A DNA stretch of 64,000 nucleotides, taken from positions 620,001-684,000 of the forward strand of contig JARWMV010000245.1 in NCBI GenBank assembly GCA_030998015.1, in the 5' to 3' direction. The notes under the pieces were generated by a model. That model was not told where the DNA came from. It did not search any database and saw nothing but the letters and a program-made list of their open reading frames with translations. The DNA is from Ceratorhiza oryzae-sativae (lineage: Eukaryota; Basidiomycota; Agaricomycetes; Cantharellales; Ceratobasidiaceae). Below, piece after piece: positions 47,360 to 61,357 of this stretch. A program made the translations under genes and the position numbers. Numbering within the stretch: the first letter of the stretch is position 1; every line of letters starts with the position of its first letter.

Positions 47360-50300
47360 TTACATCCAAGCTTGGAAAGTAACTTCCATCTGGGCAAGCA
47401 TTTGTTCTTGCGTTGCGCGGACGATCAAATCGGTGATGTTTTGGTTTGGTACTTGAGTAGAAGATCCATTCTACAAGGGTTGCTAAATTCATAATAACCT
47501 AAAATTCAAGCGTGTATGCTTACCATATCACTCGGGACGCGGCACGCAATCACGTCCGCCTTTTTCAATAGCGACTCAGTGTTCGCTTGAACAGCTCTTC
47601 TGAAGATCAAGTCGTGTGGAAGCATAGTGGGCTGAGGAGCGGCGTTGATGTACCAAGCGTAAACTTCGTCACGAAGGAATAGGCTCAATTGTTGTTCAAG
47701 GTCAAACTGTAACACAACGCGTAAGCATATGGCGCCCAGAGAAGCGGATTGATTGTACCGATGCCTCAGTCAAACCACGAGCAATAGCCATTATTCCAGA
47801 GGTCATCAAACCCTCTATACCGATAGGGGTGACGAAGTGTTGCATGTTGGGAGTGAACCGGAACGGACAAACTTCCCCGTTATGGATAACGGGGTGCTTG
47901 TTATTCCAGGCTGTGCATGGTCAGTCATCCAGTATGGAGTCTCAAGTTAAATCGCGTACTAGGGAGTAGATCTGACATATACATCCTCCCAGTCGACCTT
48001 GAAAGATGGAAACGTTGCGGCAGCCGACCATTGGCGGAAAAGAAGAAAGACATGAACGAGGTTGCCGCGGTTTGAAGTGCAAATAGCTTGCGCATTGTCC
48101 ATAGTTCCAGCGGACCACGCATACACCTCATCATGTACTACGAAAAGAATGAGCTTTGTCGGGTGAGCTTAAAAAACAATCTCACGTTCGAAAGTACTGT
48201 TGCCGGAATAAGCTTGGCGGATATCTCGCTAATAATCTCGGCTCGAAGTGTGAAGAAATCGACCTTGGTGCCTTCGGGATTACGCAAAGTTTTCAGCTTG
48301 TCAAGGAAATGTAATTGCGCGTCGTCTCGATGAATCCCTTTGTCTTTGCAATGCTGCTCCAGCATGTCTTGCAAGCTCACATACGAGCCATCATTTTCCA
48401 GAAGACGCAGACTGTGCGAGAACGAGACTGCAGCAGGAAGATGGAAGTTGAGATTACGCTTGCGGGTCTCCTTTCGTCGGTCCAGGGCACTGAGGCAGAG
48501 TGTCAAGTGGGACCACAAAATCGGCTAGTTTAGTACTTACGAGTTGAAAGACCTAAATAACTGCATGCTTCGTTCCTCACGTCGGGTGTGTCGTCCGTTT
48601 TGTTGCACAGCGAACGTGTGGAAGGAACCGTCGTGTCCATGCATTCCAATACGGCGGAAATGGGCGTCGAGACTACGACAGAATTCGACCCGGGATGCAA
48701 ATCGTTGAATGCGGACAAAGCCGTGAGGAGTATCTTTGTGCTATAAATCCGACGGTCTGGGTAAGCCGATAAGGTAGATTGATTGAATTTTTACCTGCAG
48801 GTATTGACCAGGAACTTCAATCGGCTCCTCAAATTTGTTATGATGAAACTCGGTGAGCCAGTGGCTGATCGATTGTAAGGGTTTCCGGGGCGTCCGACTA
48901 TACTCTGGCTGTGTGTCGTAGCGATCTCTCCATTTCTGCAGTTTCAAAACGTATTGACGGAGCGACATCTTGGAATGCAGAATGTCATTTTCAAACGCAG
49001 CCTACAAGAAGATGATTAGAACTCAGTTAGGGGAAACTAGTGTGCGCTTACTCGGGCGCTTGCAGGCTGAAGTGCTCGTGCCAGATTGCTGGCCATGATA
49101 GTAGATTGTTGGGGGATAGAGTTATCGTCCGTTAACGAGTTACAGCGCCGGTTATAGGCCTAAAACTAGTCAACATAGAAACTCCTGAAGAAAATGTTTG
49201 GACACACCATCATCGCATCCACGTACAAATAGGATAGCTGGCGACATATGTCTTCCTCGGGCATCAGTTTCATGCGCATGCCAATCTGATCTACCATAGT
49301 CTCGAGCGCCAGCGTCAGAAGTGGGAACCCTGTCTTGAGAATGCTTGTAATATCTTCGACATGGTCGAGCGGTTGTCGCACGCGTTGGATCGCTCCATCA
49401 AGAGCAGTGAACGCTGCTGCTGTGGCTGCTGATTGCTCGTTCGCAGGATTTTCATTCCCCTGGGTGGCACCATTTGCGCCATCCCCACCTGGCTTAGCAG
49501 GAGACGGGCTCCCTGCTACAGGCGGCGCGATTGCCACGCCGTCTGGCTTGACGGAACCCTGGGAGAGACGAGCGTTTCGAGAGTTTTGCAGGTTCGCGAG
49601 TCTCTTCTTCTCCACGACGAGTTCTTCCCGTGTTGTCCGCAGATGGAAATACAACGCCTTCGTCGTTCAATTTATGTTAGTAGGTGATCCTGTATCAAGA
49701 TTTAATGACGTACCTGGGGGTAGTGCTTCGCAATGCACATCAAAATATGTCGCGCATGCTTGCTCTCGCGATAGGAAAGAGCAGCCAAAAGTTGAGGGAT
49801 GAGTGTGATCCAGTACCAAAGCGCAACATCACCCTTGAAAGATTCGAACGCTTGGGCAGCTACTGGCTGGTGAGGATCGTCCACGCTTAGGAGCCACAGG
49901 ATTCGCTGCAATATCGGGCGAGATTTGGCTTTCTTATATAACGAAGCAGCTTGGAGGTAGCACTGAACCGCGTTAGCTGCCAAGCCATATTCTTGGGGCT
50001 TTTCCTTGAACTGCCTGTCGCTAAATCGACCCCATTCAGCCCAGCCTTTCGCCAGGGACATGTCCATTTGAATCGATTGTTGGAACGCCGCATTCGCCTC
50101 CTCTTTGTTCCCCAACTTTGCGATAAACATTCCCTTGAGAGTATAGAATTCGGCTTTCTGTGGGTTCGAAAAGTACATAAGATTCGTGTTGTTGATGACC
50201 TCAAGGCCCGACGTAAGCTCGTTGACATTGGTATTCTGGTAATGACACTTCGCCTGTTCACGGAGCTTCAAGAATGCCTCAGAAATCTCGATGTTCGGGA

Positions 50301-53300
50301 GTGTATAAATCTTGGCGAGCGAAGTGTGACAGACATCGGTTAGGCCATGCTTTCGAGCGACGTGGGCAAAGCGATTGATGATCCAAGCGGTCTCGTGGTA
50401 GCCGCGGTATCCACACGTATTGCTGTTGTTGGAGGTATTGTTTGTGACCACTGAAGGGATGAGGGGGAGATATGTCTTATTGATCATTTCGAAAACGTGT
50501 GACCGCCACGCTATGAGGTCGCTCCAGAGGCCAATATCATCCCAGAGGTTAGGCAAACGCTCGCGCCAGGCTTGGAGAACGACTTTCAGCTCAGATGATC
50601 GCTTTTCGAGGTTTTGAGCGTTGGTCATACTAAGAGACATAAATATTTGCGCGGCCTCTTGGAGTTCCACGAATTGTTGGAAATGTTGAAGCAGAGGAAC
50701 ATGGGCCATGGACATGAGTTTTGGCAAGGTAACCCACTTTCGGAGCGAGAGCTGAATAGATTCATCCATGATGCGCAAGAAGGCAACGTTCTTCTCGTTG
50801 GGGGGAGGGACTTGGGTCAGCGCGAGATATGCCTCGAAGACTCGGCGGCGGGGAGTCGGCACATCAGAGACTTGAGTCAGAAGTTCTTGAATTTGTTCCC
50901 GGTCCACACCAGGTGTTCTCCAAATGCATTCAAGCGATAAGTCAGCATTGTTCTCACTACGGGCTAACTCAGTGAGCGACTCCCATTGTTGCAGCTTCTG
51001 AGCAGCAAGGATCCAATGATCTTCCCATAGGCAATACTCAGACTCGTTGAACGGCAAAGCGCCAGTCCGCGCTTTAATCTGAGCGGATTCGTACATTTGC
51101 TGGGCCTGTGTCCAGAGCCCGTTTTGCTCGAAGGCAAGCGCAGCATTCGTCTCCTCAAAGATAGACCTGCGACGCCATAGACCGTAGAACAAATCGTCTT
51201 CAGAGAGCTCCGCGTATAACTCAGCGAGGGCGTCATAGGTTGTCTCGTGGGGCTCCTCTGCTCGGTGGGGATCTAAGCTAGATTGCAGTATCTCGAGCGC
51301 GATGTGCCACGCGTTGAAGGTCTTTCCAAGATATTTCACAACAAATGGGGGTAAGGCAAGAGGGGGATTGCACATTTGCACTCCACCAAGAATAGACTGA
51401 ACCACGTTTGGGCGGAGATCACATTGTTTCGAGTGATAATCCTTGGTAACCAGAGTAAGGACGTACCGAGCCGCATCGCTTTGCTCCCGCCGAGGAAGAG
51501 TCGACCACACAGCGCTGAAGGTTGACATCCACAGCTCATGAGCTGCTTGATTGTCCGCGTGGATGAGTCGGCGCAACGACTTCATGATGTCAAGAGCACA
51601 CCCAGAATGGATGGTTCGAGCAAGGGGCGAGCTCAATATGTGAACATACTCATGAAGAGCAACTGAGTCAGACCGTCCATCTTCGGCAGCACCAAGCAAA
51701 AGGTCGAGTGCAAGGGGGATCCAATAGTGCTCGGCTACAAACTCCCAGCTCAGGGAACCAAGAGCGTATTGAAGGCGTGACGAAATGGTACGTTGGATGC
51801 TGCTGTCAAAGAGATCGATAAACTTGCATCGCACGACCGGATCTTTAGCACGGCAACCCATCAAAAATACCGACTCTAAGCGAGTGGTAAGATCGGTGCG
51901 TTTCAAAGAGGGCTCAGTGTAAATGTCATAGACCAAGTTGAGGAATCCGTCAAGTAGGCGGGGATCTCCGCGCCCCTCAAAGGCCGTCATATGCTTGAGC
52001 ATCCCAGCTTTTTCCTTGAGAGTAGGTGTAGCATCGGGCCGAATCAAGGTCCATTCGCGAACCATGCCGAGAACGTAATGGCATAAACCGAGCGCCTGGG
52101 AGGAACCAACCACCAAAATAACTGCGTTCAAGAGCCATCGTCGTTCGACACCAAGAGAGATGACTTTGTCCCTACAGGTTTCGAAAATGATAGTCACCAA
52201 GCGGGATGTCGATTCAGAAGCAGCTTGATTGGTGGCCGGATTTAGGGCAACGTGGTCCTTCACAAGTTTCTGCAGAACCTTCATGAGATGCGACGCGTAA
52301 CCTTCGAGCTTCGCGGGGTGCACGGTGACCATGGTTTTCAGAACAGACAAACAAGAATAAGCTCCAGCAATTTGACGTTGTGAATGCTGGAGACCGTCCT
52401 TAATTAGGGTGTCCGCGAATGCATATATAGCATGGCCAGGTGTTGCAGGCTCTCCCTCAACCGGTTCCCCCACAACGGCGAGCATTCGCCTAAGAACGGG
52501 TTGCAAATGTTCGTGCAGTGTTGCATCGTCACTTCGAAGGCCCTTTTCAATGAGCGGGTGCAGATCCGCGGCATGCGACCGCAGCCAATTATCATCCTGG
52601 GCGAGCACGATAAGCGAAAGCACTTTGGTGGCGTTGGTTATCACAGGAAGATGAGTGCCATCGCTCAAATCCACCTATAATCAATCTTGTGTTGGTCTAT
52701 ATTTTGCTATTTTTGCCGACAAGTGCTCACCTGGACCATAGGTCGATGAAAGTACTGCAACTGGACATCCACATCTTTCCACTCTCCAGGTTTCAAAATA
52801 CTCTCCAAGATTCCAAGCGCGCGTCCAGGCAACCCAAGCTTATCAGCCTCTGGTACAGGCATAGTTATGAAACGGACCAGGTAGCTGACAATAGTTTCGC
52901 GCATTGAGAAAGGTAACACCCAGACCTTTTGCTTTCCTGTCATCGATACATCAGACTCTTGGCTGTCTTTCACTGCACGCCGCTCCCACGAGAGGATAAG
53001 CTCCAAGGCGTCCAAAGCGTTTGTCCGGCTCTCAGGAGTAGCAGTCTGCACCGTTCCCAGCTTATGCAACGAGCTGATCATGGATGGAATGAAGAGGTCG
53101 CGGAAAGGATAAAAGAACTCGGGGTTCCGTACGATGATCTGGTAAAGGAACTGCAACTGGCCTACACTATGACCCTCGTCAATCAGCGCGCGTCGAACGG
53201 ATTTTGCCCAGGAGGGCGGCCCATTGTCGGGGACAGAGGCTTTAATCAGCACCGGCACCATGATATCGACGGCCTGTTTGGTAAGTGAGCGATTCTCCGT

Positions 53301-56300
53301 GTTAACGGGACGCAGAAGCCCAGTCCAAACACGAGTGAGGAATTTAGGAGGAGAATCGAATACTACAAAGAACCGCGAGATGGTCACGTAGGCTGTCTGC
53401 TTGACAGTAGCATCATCATTGAGAATATAGTTCCAAGTGCATTTGATCACGTCCTTCCTGGATTCCTGCATCAAGCTCGACGAACACTGTATAAGCAAAC
53501 TGGACATATGCAGAATCTCGATTTTCAGCCCATCGTCGGATCCAGGGAAAGCGTCAGTTGCCTGGTCAGTCATTGGCTTCCAGACTTTGGTGTGCAGACT
53601 ATTGAGAATGGAGGAATCCACAGCATCGATTGTCGTATTGGTGGAGTCGGAAGGAGGGAGATTGGAAACTTGGACGTACAACAGAGGGTTAACGATGTAT
53701 CGGAGGAATTGAGTCTTGTGGGCCCAAGTGTATGTATCACTGTCGAAAACCTGCACGAAATGCTGAAGGAGTTCCTTTTGCAAGGTCGGGGAAGCACCAA
53801 GGGCAACATGCTCGAGGAGGCACAATCGAAGTCTCGACAAGTCAAGGGGCACTCGATGGGCATAGATGCAAACTATGTCGTAAATAACGTCCACCCTTGG
53901 GGTTCGCTCGATGACACCAATAAGGAGGTTCAACAGAAGGGACGTGTGTCGAGCGAAGCCCTCGACAGGAACGAAGCTATCCTCTGATCCGTGCAAGAAA
54001 TATGCACGCCAAAGATGGAGAAGAGCGTTGAGAACTTCGGGGTGTTCTTCCAGCCAACCCGGGTGGTCTTTTGAAAGCTCTGTGCACAAGACTAATCCGG
54101 GAAGTACCAGGCTGCTGCTTTCGTCTTTCAGGCATTGATCCACCAACAAAGTTGTATTGTTCCTAAATTCCTCGTTCATGTGAGGTGCAAGGCCAGAGCA
54201 TATGACGTTTCGTAGAGATCGCAGAGTGGACGGCTGACCAATATTGCGATAGAAATATTCGAGAGAATCTTTAGGGAAGCGATCCAGAAACGCTGCAATG
54301 GCTGAGGTGAAGGGGCTGGGTGAAGCGGAATGTAGTTGCGTCTCAACTTGAACTACGAGCGTCACAAGAGATTCTAAGAACATATTGGCCGCAGGAGGAA
54401 GCAGGTGGAAGATGTTCACGAGTTTAACGAGTTTTGTAATCTCGTCATTATCCGCCAAGGGTTGATACGCAGCATCACTCAACATTTTGGCATCGGCAAT
54501 GGCGCGGAAATGGTCGAGAAGTTTATGCCCGATCTCTACTTTGAAGTAGTTCGTCAATAGCTCGAGCAAACGAGCAAGGCCTTCAAGACCAGGGACGGAG
54601 AGGCGTTTTGCGTCCGCCAAATTCATCAACACAGGACGCAGCCCAGTTTGAAGAATGTCCTTGGGCAGGCGACTTTGGTGGCCCAACACCGTGCGAAGAC
54701 CCTCGTGTGCCACTCGCTTCACTTCGTTTGACGGGGAATAAAGAGACTTGAAGTATACGCTTGTAACCCTACATCGCACGTCAATTTTTGCGCGTCGAGC
54801 GAGATCGTGATTATACATACTTTTGTCGAGTAGCCATCTGCTTCGCGAAGAACTCCGTGACAGACATCGAAGACGTGAGGAGCTTGATGCATACAACGCG
54901 AAGCTGCTCGAGGACTGCAGCATTGCTTCGGGGACCACCACGACCGGGACCGACAATGTCACGGTCTTCAGCATCAGCAATTGCGAGGGCTTCCGAGAGC
55001 AGTCGTAGTAGCTCATCGTTCATTTCTGGAAGCGGTGGCTTCATGTTCAGCGCATATGTTATCCCGTCGATATGGCCGATCTGCAAAGAAATTGGGAGCG
55101 CGCGAAGTGGTTTGGCGAAGATGGGTTGCAGCAAGCGATCCTTACACTTCATGAGAAGTTCGGAAGGTGTGGATTCCGTTAGTTCAGCCAATAGCTCGAT
55201 GGACTTTTGCGTCATCTCTCGAACGAGAGCGATAGGGCTAGAGAGCTCAGTTGTCAAAGTGGGTATGAGATGAGGGAGCTTTGGTAGGCTAGCGGGGTCA
55301 ATCCCGGGTTGCGTGGGCGGTAAGAGTGGAGGTGCTTGACGGCATAGACGAAGAATCTTCATGATTGCCTCCTTGATGAAATCGACCTCGCGAGGAGGGT
55401 CGACGGGCATTTCTTTGAGGACCGACAAAAAGGCACGAATGAAACTGTTTTCACGTTCGCTTGTCCATTTGGGACCCAAAGCATCGGCCATCATCACAAT
55501 ACCGCGGCAGCCCGAGAGCTTTGCGGGCCAAGTCTCCTCATAGCAGGCTGCGGCCAAGTTGAATCCAAGAGGGTGGAAAATGCAATCGAGATTCCGGACC
55601 TTCCTGCCTGCAGCCGTAGCTTTGGCTTCGAGAGCGAGAAGGTCGGAAAGGATATTCCCGAAAACAGCCTCTGCGCGTGCAACTTGCTCCTTGCCTGTTG
55701 CGGCGAGCAAGCGGGGGACGCGGTCCATATAAATGCTAGTAAGTTTGGACACTCGGTTCCCAACACCTTGGCTGAGCTCCGTCAAGAAGATTATCTCTGA
55801 TATTTCCCGGATGTATGTTGCGGCCTTGTCTTGGAGGTCGGCATCTTGCAAGGCCACGAAAAGACTGTCGATCAAACTGGAGAAAATATTCTCGCCCTCA
55901 GACCCATCAATACCCTATAGAACTAGTTTAATGTGATTGTTTTTAACCAGAATCATTCGGGTACTTACCTCGCGCATAAACAGCTCGAGTGCTCGCTGCA
56001 CAAAGACGAACGCATCCTGTCGATAAAACGCATTAGACTCCTGAATCAAACGAGTTGCAAGTAGACAGGTCGGGCCAATGTTGATTGTCTGGGCATGCCC
56101 GTTGAACATCAACGCCATCGTCACATCTGAGGAATATCCTTGGTACTCGAGCTGCGGCTCCTGATGCTGTAAACGCCGATTACGCCCACCAAGCTTGCCC
56201 AGGATGCGAACGGTTGTATGTGCATGCTGATGGTTCCCTGGCTGAGGTTTGAGATGGGAATGGAGAGCAGCCATCAGCTCACGCAACACAGGACTTAAGG

Positions 56301-59132
56301 TTGGGTCCAGGAACTCTTGTGTCAGATTGTCGATACATAACTCCAGAGTTCGCAAACCTTGCGCGACGAGTTCTGGGCCAGCACGAAGTGCGTGTACGAG
56401 CGGACGCATGAGGAATCCTAAGAATGGTAGGAGGTTGGTGAGGCGTACGGGTACAGTAAGGCACAGCTCGACAAGCAGGTCCTGTTTGGATGGCTCGGCA
56501 GCTTGAAGTTGCCGATTAAGGCTCTCCAGCATGTCCCTGAGTAATGGGAGAACTTCGTTGTACAAGCTTTCAAACTTTCCGCCACCCATAGCACGGAAGA
56601 GGCCACGCAGCAAGAGGAGATAGTTGGTTGGATCCGCAGCTTTGGTGGCTAGGCGAAGTGAATCCATAATAAGCTTGCTGAGATGATGGAATAAAATGGG
56701 CTCATTGAGTTCGGGGAACACAGTGACCGACATGAAGCACATCTTGAAAAGCCTGAGTGTGATCGAAGCGCTTTTTTGGCCCTGTTCACCCAATGTATCC
56801 AACTTCCCGACAAGATAACGCAGAAGGATAGCCACGAGTTGATGGGAAACCATCTCGCTGGAAAGCAGCAATTGGGGCATGGCCAAAAGGTTCTGGTGGT
56901 CCTGGACGTGGTCTATAAAGAATTGCATCTCGGTGGTCCACACCTCCTGGAATATATGCGGCTCAATCTCATGGAAAACTTGCAGCAGCATCTCAAACGC
57001 CTCCTTTCCTCCGTCGCGGCCGTCGTCGTACATTGTGAGACACCTGACGCAATTCTGAAATAGCCTCCTAATAAGCTCGCCGTCGGGAACCGGTCCCTCG
57101 CTCGTTCGAATGCCAGCCAGGACAGTTTTGAAGACATGCAGCAAGGTCCGAAACAAGATTTTGGATTCTTAAATACCCGTTAATATCCAGCAATGCACCC
57201 CTCAGTACCATTCTTCATACCTTTAATAGCTTCGGCCTTGTTCTCCATCACAAATGCTGCGGCTTGTATTGGCTTGGCTTTCTCGACATCGAACATCGTC
57301 AAGCTCTTGTTCGACGAGCTAGTATCGTCCACGTCCATCGCATCAGCATCCTTCATGTGGACGTCCTTGGTCGGGGAGGAAGGGCGATCCTCAGGCTTCA
57401 CATCCTGGCTTTCCTTCATTGCAGAAACAATCTGCTGGTGTACCGCCCACACTGCGCTCAACTTGTCCACGCACGTCTCCAGCAACGCCAACAAGCTCGC
57501 TGCCGCTTCAGGCTTGGGGAACTTTTCGAGATTGACGTCCACTAGGTTCGCAAGAAGCTTCGCAGACATATTGTGGATCCCGGAACTGAAGGCAGGATCA
57601 TGCAGGCAACAAGAGTACAGGTAGATGATACGACGGAGCTGTTCAGGAGATAATTCTTTGCGGATGTGGTGAATCAAGTCACCCAGCATGCTGTACGCGA
57701 GGGGTCGGAGCGTTTCTTGACTGTTGACACCGGTACCAATCAAGACGTGTTCGCTTGTCAAACAATCAATCAGTGGGACGAATGCGGGGCGGAAATCGCT
57801 TGAGAGGATGTGCCGGGTTGCAACAATTAGTTCCTAGTTGAAGGTTAGACCAATCGGAAATTATTATCCATGCCGGCTTACCCTGCGGGTAGCTGCGGAC
57901 TCGGGAGGGCAATCCTTGAGAAGTCGCACACAGAGCGAAGGGATGACCTCGCCATACTGTCTAACAGGCGACTCGATTGAGCCTCGCAGGACGTAGGCCA
58001 CGAATGACAACGTCTAAAACCAAGTTAGAACTTGCGTCGTTGGTAACAATGATAAAATAAAATGTACCTTAACTTGCGCCGTGATAAAATCGATATAGTG
58101 GGGACGATGTTTGATAAGTGGAGAAACACCAATCCAATGCTCGTTACGTTCGGTCGCTTCTTCGTGCGCTTGCTTTTGCGGTGTGGCTTGCAGTTGTAAG
58201 AACTAACGGTTTCCTTCTTTAACAGATAATCCCAGCAGGCGGCTAATACACTCACATCCATGGCGAGGGGGATTGCACTTTTCACTGCGTTGGGTACACT
58301 GGCACGATGTACTTGAAATAAATAGACAGTAGCGATAGGACACTCGGTTAAAACCTTGAAACTAGAAATTGATTTGACCATATCGGGCTGTTCAGCGGGT
58401 GAAGTGGCCTGATAAGATTCTGTTAAAGATACACAATATTTCGGTAGAAATTCACTCACTGAAGTGCTGATGTTCATAGCCGACTGCGACGGCGGCGGGC
58501 CGGGAGAGTCTTCACTCAAGAGATCTTGAACAGCACGAGACATATTCAAATATAAGTCTCGAACGAAATCCAGAAATGGCTGGACGTAGGTGTCCATTTC
58601 TTTCTTGAACGCTCGGTTGGCATCCATGATAATCTTCACTGCTACCACTCCATTCTCTTCGTTGTCCTCTCGAAGGACATTGATCATCAAACTAGCCACC
58701 TCCGAATAAACCTGTTTCACTTGTTCTAAGACTGGTAACCGATGAAAAATCTCGAGGATAGTGTTCCTCAAAATCTTAACACAAAAGGGTCAATTCAACT
58801 CGCCAGACTCTTTGTTTTGGACTCACGTGCTCCGAGCTGTCCTTCCTGAGCGACACCGGCGTTTCCTTCAACAATTGCAGCATCGCAGGCATTACGACGG
58901 GAGAGAACCTTTGCGCCTCAGCCTGGCCCCATTGATCTACTGAGTCTCGTATGTCGCATGCTGCGTGTACTTTGGATTTTATGTCTGAGGCAAGAGCCGT
59001 TAGCACTGTTAAGATAGCATTCTGCTGCACCTACTGACCGAGCGCTTGATCCGTAAACTTGGAGGCATAGCCTTCAAATAGTTCTTGCCCAGCATGTGCT
59101 CCGCTGCTAGTTGGTGCTGGTTGAGCACTCAT
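47360..59132 (-). CDS. TRA1: TRA1/TRRAP, PIKK-family pseudokinase of SAGA and NuA4
   Basis: Giant scaffold (about 3,600 residues) that binds activators and recruits the SAGA and NuA4 acetyltransferase complexes. The start at 59132 gives MSAQPAPTSSGAHAGQELFE; an intron joins DQAL to DIKSKVHAACDIRDSVDQWG. Long HEAT regions cover 53-58.8 kb, with uninterrupted exons such as 49702..52674 (990 codons) that include the FAT domain (ERRWLLNAVILVV, GYRGYHETAWIINRFAHVAR, FIAKLGNKEEANAAFQQSIQ). The kinase-like domain at 47.5-48.9 kb has LRLLENDGSYVSLQDMLEQH and RLPQRFHLSRSTGRMYMSDL: the catalytic HRD-type Asp and DFG are absent, as expected for TRA1. The FATC end reads VRATQEQMLAQMEVTFQAWM. The first 1.5 kb is intron-rich, the rest intron-poor. 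Confidence 0.95.
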
Positions 59133-61357
59133 TTGAAGCGAGGTGTATTTTGCAGACTAAGTTCCAGTCAAGACCAATCCTATATTTTGGCGCCGGGGCG
59201 GACGCAATCGTGGCGAGGACCAAGATCGCAATAATGCTGTCAGGAAGATCCAGCAAAGTGGTCACGTTTGATATTCGTGCAAACCAGAGACAGGTTTCGA
59301 GAGAACAGCAAGAGCCCCAAGTGGAGGGATGTCTTGAGGGGATAGACTTGCTAAGCGCTGAGCGAAGCTGGGACTCTGACTGTTGGATTTCCCCCAGGAA
59401 TCCTTGTCCAGGATTTTCAACTAGCCTGCAAACAAAGACAATCAGGACCATTCCACTGGCGATTGCTCCATCCCCAATATACACAGTGAGCGCCCTTATC
59501 ATAAGCTTATCCCTTTTAATTCGATTCTGGGTCTGTCTGTATCTGCATGCGTTACTATGCGGTGCGTGATAGGAACTTTGACAAGAAGATAGTCGGGTGT
59601 TTAATACCCGTACAGGCTTTTGAACCTCGTTCGCTCGCTCTAGTGAGCAGTGGAACAAAATATGTGTTTCTTACTCCAAAGCCAGCGGTACGTGTTAGTT
59701 GATCCATGCTGCACCCACCCGATGGATATCCGCTCGCCTTGCGGACATTCTGAAATCGCTGATTGTTCAGGATACGTCGGACCCTGACGACTCTGTTAAA
59801 TCCATGGAAGCTCAACGCTCAGAACAGCACGGACTGCGGTCTTGTGGCTAAGACATCCAGTACGAGTAGGCTGGTCTGATTAGGAAGGCGCGGGAGAAAG
59901 CTAGGTTTCTTTCAAAAATCTCTCAACGTATATTGCTCATAAACCTTGAATAATACTCAGTCTGAGGTGGGGTCGGAGTCAACAATATTTGCGTTCCTAT
60001 CGCTTCACCGATCTTCGCGCTTGTATCAGGTATATTGAGTCAATCCTTTTTATTATTTTTCATTGCCTCGATTTTGAATTTGAGGGCATACGACTGCGGC
60101 ATTCAAGCAGTCGTAGGTTGTAATTATCGAACACTAGAAATGGATGATGGGGTGCGTGTAGTTAGACCTACCGCGAGGTCTTATGATTCGACCAATCCGA
60201 GGACTATATGAGCGTTTTGGAAACGATGAGAGAAGTACCCAACGGTTGGCGCTGTGTAGAATATATGCGTCGCATATTTGAGACTTATTACTGGGAGTTG
60301 CGCCCCGTGACAAATTACCCACTCGAATGTTGTGACATTGCCAGTCTCTATTAATCAAATCTTACCGTGGCTGCTCACTCCCTGCTTCGAGGTAAGCTAA
60401 GTCACATACAACCTAGACCAAGCTGACAACACCTTCCGCTCCGTTCTGTCTTCACTTCCAACCCTCCCGTCTTGGATAACCCCCCCCCGCATTTAGGTTG
60501 TCCATACAACCAGCATAGCCTTGTGAATCCAACGACTTGAACCTAGACGATTTGCAAGGGCCTCGTCTTTCCGTTGAGGGCCCACCGTGACGACAACGGC
60601 TTTTCTCGTGTGCGGCGTGGAACTGGATGCGACCGCTCTGGATCCTAGACCCGAAGTGCGTAGGCCTGCTTACAAAATTCGACGGCGAGGAGGGCCCGGG
60701 CGTGTGAATAACATTCGAGGTTCACGCAACTGCTCTTGAACCTTGCTCCGTCTGTCTGTGGCCAGATGTGCTGGGCTCATACGAACCCGTGGGTTTCTCT
60801 CTAGCACCATTTTTGTATTTTGTAACTGTCCGATACTCTCGTAAGCCGTTCGGAGGTAACTTCTTGACTTTACATGAAACCTGCTCTTTTGTGGGGTGGT
60901 CGAAGATGCAGCTATCGTGGTCATTGCTCTTTCCAACGGTAGGAGCCCTCCCAATCAGTCTGATTTTATCAGCATTTTCTTTTTAATGATCTTGCGAATT
61001 GGGGATTACGAGCCAGTCGATTGCTCGTCCCAGCAACAAAACAATAGATAATGTGCGTTGAGCCAGGTTTTGTGACGCATATAATCGGTCGACATAATCG
61101 CAAGTACCCGACTTTGAACGGCTCAATTCTCATTGAGACTAGGCGGCCCTGTTCACATAAATTTGGATCATAACGCGAACGCACCCGTCCTTCCGAATCA
61201 AAAGGGTGTCGCCTGACGATACGATCGGTTTGACCAGACATTCACGTTGGCTCTGTGCGTGCCATCGATTGTGTTTCCCTACGACACTTGAATTGAAGAA
61301 GAAACACATTTGATCCAAATGCGACTGTTTCATTCGCTCGATTTTACAGATTTGAAT
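59133..61357. other. Gene-poor 2.2 kb between TRA1 and the CWF19L1 homologue
   Basis: No gene is supported. A minus ORF (59107..59658) with hydrophobic segments (LTVYIGDGAIASGMVLIVFV; LPDSIIAILVLATIASAP) overlaps the TRA1 start codon in another frame and has an open plus-strand partner. It could be a decayed membrane protein or chance. A C-run occurs at about 60480-60488. The TRA1 promoter must lie here. Confidence 0.35.

Noticed and set aside
58960..59050. In-frame TAG in the first TRA1 exon
   Set aside because: It lies inside an intron (GTCAGTAG...TGCCTCAG); splicing gives DQALDIKSK in frame.
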